Source: Gemmatimonadota bacterium
GTDB lineage: Bacteria > Gemmatimonadota > Gemmatimonadetes > Gemmatimonadales > Gemmatimonadaceae
Reading direction: 5' to 3'
Assembly (NCBI GenBank): GCA_003142495.1
Contig: PLMM01000282.1
Location: forward strand, 1 to 7,797
DNA: 7,797 nt
In this document: in pieces, positions 5,562-7,797 of the stretch
How the letters are laid out: each line of letters begins with the position of its first letter
Numbering within the stretch: position 1 is the first letter of the stretch
Translations under genes and position numbers: made by a program
The notes under the pieces: model-generated
What the model saw: only the letters and a program-made list of their open reading frames with translations
What the model was told of the DNA's origin: nothing
Databases searched by the model: none

Positions 5562-6708
5562 GCGTGCGCCTCAACGCGCTCGCGGGCGCGACACGCTCGT
5601 CCAGTGCATCTGCGAGCGTACCCGCCATGACGTCGAACACGCGACTGAACTCGCAGTCGACTCGTGCGAGCAGCGTTGGCGTGCCCGCATCTCCTTCTCC
5701 TACGACCATCGGGTCGAAGAGAATCGAGCCGAGGAAGGGCGCTGCGAGCGCGCGAGCGACAGCGGCCCCACCTCCCTCGCCGAAAGCGCCGGTCATGTTC
5801 TCCACGACACCGAGCACGGGCACACCGAGGGTGCTAAACATCTCTCCAGCTTTCTGCGCCTCCATTGCAGCGAGTCGCGGTGGCTGCGTCACCACGATTG
5901 CGCCGCGCACTTCAACGGCCTGCACCAGGCTGAGTGGAATGTCTCCTGTGCCCGGCGGAAGGTCCACGATGAGCACATCGAGCTCGGGCCACGCGACACC
6001 TCGCGCGAATTGCTTCACGGCCTTGGACACCATCGGCCCACGCCAAATTGCCGGCGAGCCCTCGCCGAGAAAAAATCCGAAGCTGATGATGGCCAACCCG
6101 TGCACGCTGACAGGAATGATGTGTTTCTCCGCCGTCATCCGCACGTCGTGCTTTGCCGATTCGATACCGAGCAGCGTCGGGACGCTGGGGCCGTAGATGT
6201 CCGCATCGAGCATGCCAACCGCGAGACCGCGGCGGTGAAGCGCCAGCGCGAGGTTCACTGCGACGGTGCTCTTGCCCACGCCTCCCTTTCCCGCGCCCAC
6301 GGCGATCACGTGCCTCACGCGCCCCAATCGAACGCGTTCCGCCCACGGATCGGGCACGCCGGCACGCGGCGAATGTGCACGAGCGGCGGGTGGATGCGAT
6401 GGCAACACGAGCGCCGGCTTTACGATCTCGACGATCACTTCGGTCGCGCCAATGAGTTGCAGCTGGGCGGAGATCAGCGCTCGCAACCGCTCGCGGATCG
6501 TCGCGTCATCGGTGCGAATGGCAAGTCGCACTCGCACCGCGGCGCCACAGATCTCCACGTCCTTCACCATCCCGAACGAAACGAGATCACGCTCGAGACC
6601 GGGATACGAAATACGACCGAGCGCTTCCCGCACGCGTCGCGCGTCGAGCATCGCGCCCGCGGCGGCGGTTAGCCCCTCCTTACCATCACTGCGCACGTCA
6701 ATCGCCAT
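5554..6708 (-). CDS. mrp: Mrp/ApbC/NBP35-family P-loop ATPase with N-terminal MIP18 domain
   Basis: A 384-residue cytoplasmic Fe-S cluster carrier/assembly ATPase. Residues about 25-97 form a MIP18 (DUF59) domain (REALGRISYPGLERDLVSFGMVKDV). The deviant Walker A is GKGGVGKST (140-148), followed by DADIYGPSVPTLLG (168-181), WRGPMVSKAV (222-231) and Walker B-like DVLIVDLPPGTGD (244-256). The C-terminal CPxC, which in ApbC/NBP35 proteins bridges the carried cluster, is missing: after ENM (303-305) the sequence goes directly to TGAFGEGGG. Only two cysteines exist (C54, C352). Neither the first ATG nor Met20, which would begin right at the MIP18 domain, has a Shine-Dalgarno. A promoter model placing the transcript start on the first ATG favours a leaderless message. 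The gene heads a coupled unit with the membrane and DUF2249 proteins. Confidence 0.92.
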   Translation of the reverse strand: MAIDVRSDGKEGLTAAAGAMLDARRVREALGRISYPGLERDLVSFGMVKDVEICGAAVRVRLAIRTDDATIRERLRALISAQLQLIGATEVIVEIVKPALVLPSHPPAARAHSPRAGVPDPWAERVRLGRVRHVIAVGAGKGGVGKSTVAVNLALALHRRGLAVGMLDADIYGPSVPTLLGIESAKHDVRMTAEKHIIPVSVHGLAIISFGFFLGEGSPAIWRGPMVSKAVKQFARGVAWPELDVLIVDLPPGTGDIPLSLVQAVEVRGAIVVTQPPRLAAMEAQKAGEMFSTLGVPVLGVVENMTGAFGEGGGAAVARALAAPFLGSILFDPMVVGEGDAGTPTLLARVDCEFSRVFDVMAGTLADALDERVAPASALRRTRE

Positions 6709-6714
6709 GTGCGT

Positions 6715-6720
6715 AGGCTA
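6715..6720 (-). promoter_or_regulatory. Candidate -10 of the mrp operon (leaderless start)
   Basis: TAGCCT on the minus strand keeps the three most conserved -10 positions (T1, A2, T6). Counting it as -12 to -7 puts the transcript start on base 6708, the A of the mrp ATG, and puts the centre of the upstream Crp-like palindrome at exactly -41.5. There is no good -35, as expected for a class II activated promoter. The hexamer alone is weak; the support is the geometry. Confidence 0.4.
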
Positions 6721-6740
6721 TGGCACGCCGTCGTCGCTGG

Positions 6741-6758
6741 GTGTGACGGATGTCTCAC
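6741..6758. promoter_or_regulatory. Crp/Fnr-type operator upstream of mrp
   Basis: GTGTGA-N6-TCTCAC, with five of six arm positions symmetric. The TGTGA-N6-TCTCA core matches the E. coli CRP consensus TGTGA-N6-TCACA at 9 of 10 positions. It lies in the 54-bp gap between the stop of the Crp/Fnr gene and mrp. The adjacent regulator has the recognition residues expected to read GTGA half-sites, so it is the natural candidate to bind here and activate the mrp operon. Confidence 0.6.
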
Positions 6759-6762
6759 GGGA

Positions 6763-7518
6763 CTAGGCGGGACGCGCCCGTGCCCGTGCGCGAAGCAGCC
6801 CGAGATCGGGGATGCGAATGCGATCGCCATCCATCGTCTCGATCAGGCCGCTTCGCTTGAGCTGTCGCATCGCACGCGAAACGGATTCGCGCGCCGTTCC
6901 GATCTCGAGCGACAGCTCCTCCTGCGTCCGCCCGAGCGCGAGCTCGATTCCCGCATCGGTCGGCTCGCCGAGGCGCTCGGCGTACGACGCCAGCAACATC
7001 GCGAGGCGCGCAGCGACATCGCGAAAGGCGAGCGTTTCGGTGAGCTGCACCAGATGACGAAGCCGCTTCCCCAGCGCGCGGATGATCGCCTGCGCCACGT
7101 CGGGGTGCTCGCGATACACTGCCTCGAACTGTTCTCTTGGCAGGAACGCAATTCGTGACGGCTCGATCGTAATCGCGGCAGCGGGATACGCTCCGCCGTC
7201 GAACAGGGGGAGCTCCGCCACGGCACGACCCGGGCCCTCAATGTGCAACACCTGCTCTTTGCCGTCGGGGCTCGTGCGATAGATGCGCACACGACCACTC
7301 TCCACCACGTACAAACCGCGGCATGCGTCCCCGGCCGCGAAGAGCACATGTCCCTCGCTGACGTTTCGCGACACGCACCGCGCGCCGAGCCGGCGAATTA
7401 TCGGATCGTCGAGCTCCGCGAAAATCGGAAGCCCTCGGAGCAGGGCGCTTGCGTCGGCCGAAAAGCCTTGCACAGAGACCACGCGTAGGGGAGAATGGGA
7501 TGCGGTGACAATCGTCAC
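6763..7518 (-). CDS. Crp/Fnr-family transcriptional regulator
   Basis: About 251 residues. A cyclic-nucleotide-binding-like beta-roll spans about 30-140 (LPIFAELDD..., GHVLFAAGDACRGLYVVESGRVRIY, GRAVAELPLFDGG). A dimerisation helix follows (about 140-175), then a Crp-type winged helix (about 197-238) whose recognition helix reads TARESVSRAMRQL. R210, E211 and R215 match CRP R180/E181/R185; FNR lacks the first arginine. The cAMP-contacting Arg-Ser of CRP is replaced at GGAYPAAA, and the N-terminal FNR cysteine cluster is absent (only C48 and C66), so the signal is neither cAMP nor a classical FNR Fe-S cluster; a DNR-like heme/NO role is possible but unproven. The start is uncertain: GTG at 7518 has no spaced Shine-Dalgarno and lies inside a palindrome; later GTGs at 7482 and 7473 would also keep every domain. 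Confidence 0.92.
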   Translation of the reverse strand: MTIVTASHSPLRVVSVQGFSADASALLRGLPIFAELDDPIIRRLGARCVSRNVSEGHVLFAAGDACRGLYVVESGRVRIYRTSPDGKEQVLHIEGPGRAVAELPLFDGGAYPAAAITIEPSRIAFLPREQFEAVYREHPDVAQAIIRALGKRLRHLVQLTETLAFRDVAARLAMLLASYAERLGEPTDAGIELALGRTQEELSLEIGTARESVSRAMRQLKRSGLIETMDGDRIRIPDLGLLRARARARPA

Positions 7519-7519
7519 C
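7504..7519. promoter_or_regulatory. Crp/Fnr-type operator between divergent crp-like and MIP18 genes
   Basis: GGTGAC-AATC-GTCACC is a perfect 6+4+6 inverted repeat, equivalent to GGTGA-N6-TCACC with CRP-type GTGA half-sites. Symmetry extends to ATG/CAT at 7500-7502 and 7521-7523 with one mismatch between. It covers the annotated GTG start of the regulator gene, just downstream of its proposed promoter, which suits self-repression. It is also centred 41.5 bp before the start point implied by the -10 of the divergent gene, which suits activation there. Confidence 0.65.
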
Positions 7520-7530
7520 TCATGGCTCGA

Positions 7531-7559
7531 ACTATCCCGCGATACTCACTCTGCAGCAA
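7531..7559 (-). promoter_or_regulatory. Candidate sigma-70-type promoter of the Crp/Fnr gene
   Basis: On the minus strand a -35-like TTGCTG (7554-7559) and a -10-like GATAGT (7531-7536) are separated by exactly 17 bp. Transcription would start near 7524, only about six bases before the GTG at 7518, which would make the message nearly leaderless and explain the missing Shine-Dalgarno. The hexamers match the consensus at only 3 and 4 of 6 positions. Confidence 0.35.
7541..7546 (+). promoter_or_regulatory. Candidate -10 of the divergent MIP18-domain gene
   Basis: GATACT matches TATAAT at four of six positions. Taken as -12 to -7 it predicts a start at 7553, a 54-nt leader, and an upstream Crp-type palindrome centred at -41.5, the class II activator position. 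It lies inside the oppositely directed promoter of the regulator gene, so polymerase binding at the two would be mutually exclusive. Confidence 0.4.
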
Positions 7560-7606
7560 GCCACGCCATTCGGTGCGCGCCCCCAATTCTGCCGACGGAG
7601 TCATCC

Positions 7607-7797
7607 ATGACGGAACGCGTCACCCTGCTCGACCAGCTCTGGAGCGCGCTGCGCACTGTCATCGATCCCGAAATTGGTCTCGACATCGTGACGCTGGGTC
7701 TGATCTACGATGTGATCCTGGATGAGCCGGCCGACGGAGAACAGGGTGGACGCGTGCGAATCACGCACACGCTCACCACCCCCGGGTGCCCGATGGA
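7607..7797 (+). CDS. MIP18 (DUF59)-family metal-sulfur cluster assembly protein, 5' part
   Basis: The gene is cut by the right edge; 63 codons are present. The start is well supported: GGAG six bases before the ATG. The sequence has the MIP18/SufT/PaaD-type opening (LWSALRTVIDPEIGLDIVTLGLIYDV) and the conserved Cys motif TTPGCPM at residues 57-63. Proteins of this family act in the cytoplasm in Fe-S cluster maturation (SufT) or as assembly factors in phenylacetate degradation (PaaD); this one is too incomplete to place. It is divergent from the Crp/Fnr regulator gene and shares its 88-bp control region, including the GTGA-N6-TCAC palindrome. Mrp, one gene beyond the regulator, carries its own MIP18 domain, so two Fe-S assembly factors flank the regulator. 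Confidence 0.85.
   Translation, partial: MTERVTLLDQLWSALRTVIDPEIGLDIVTLGLIYDVILDEPADGEQGGRVRITHTLTTPGCPM

Noticed and set aside
5491..6672. A 393-codon plus-strand frame opposite mrp.
   Set aside because: It is a shadow of the Mrp ATPase, whose Walker A and other motifs are intact on the minus strand.
1..7797. tRNA, rRNA, CRISPR array, insertion sequence or attachment site.
   Set aside because: No cloverleaf, regularly spaced repeats, transposase or flanking direct repeats were seen; the longest non-coding stretch is the 128-nt gap already described.

Overview
This is a compact, high-GC bacterial window with eight genes on the minus strand, one divergent partial gene at the right edge and a possible gene remnant at the left edge. 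The gene set (DUF2249 proteins, a heme-copper-oxidase-like membrane protein, a Crp/Fnr regulator, a Tat-exported multicopper oxidase, and a possible PadR fragment) would suit Gemmatimonadota or a similar high-GC phylum. That is a guess from gene content, not a measured placement.

In minus-strand transcription order (right to left) the layout is: a Crp/Fnr regulator (6763-7518); an Mrp/ApbC-type P-loop ATPase (5554-6708); a ~12-TM heme-copper-oxidase-I/NnrS-like protein (4164-5561); a DUF1858 plus double-DUF2249 protein (3304-4167); a single-domain DUF2249 protein (3042-3302); a 128-nt gap rich in inverted repeats (2914-3041); a two-domain multicopper oxidase with a Tat lipoprotein signal (1795-2913); a NarX-like histidine kinase (718-1773); and a NarL/FixJ response regulator (59-721). 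To the right and divergent is the start of a MIP18/SufT-like Fe-S assembly protein (7607 onward). Genes from mrp to DUF2249 are coupled by 8-nt, 4-nt and 1-nt junctions, and the kinase and regulator also overlap, so there are probably two transcription units: mrp to DUF2249, and oxidase-kinase-regulator.

The most coherent signal is regulatory. The Crp/Fnr protein has an R-E-x-x-S-R recognition helix, which predicts GTGA-type half-sites. Two such palindromes lie in the expected places. GGTGA-N6-TCACC (7504-7519) overlaps the start of the regulator gene and is centred exactly 41.5 bp before the start point implied by a GATACT -10 for the divergent MIP18 gene. GTGTGA-N6-TCTCAC (6741-6758) is centred exactly 41.5 bp before a start point that falls on the A of the mrp ATG, with a -10-like TAGCCT between them. 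Mrp has no Shine-Dalgarno sequence, so the proposal is a leaderless, class-II-activated operon. Together these suggest one local regulon in which a non-cAMP Crp/Fnr protein controls two MIP18-domain Fe-S factors, a heme-type membrane protein and DUF2249 proteins. A response to NO, nitrite or oxygen is plausible from known DUF2249/NnrS contexts, but the sequence does not prove it.

The second unit looks like a periplasmic copper-oxidase module with its own two-component system. The kinase has almost no extracytoplasmic domain, and the oxidase is preceded by a 27-bp imperfect palindrome that could be its operator.
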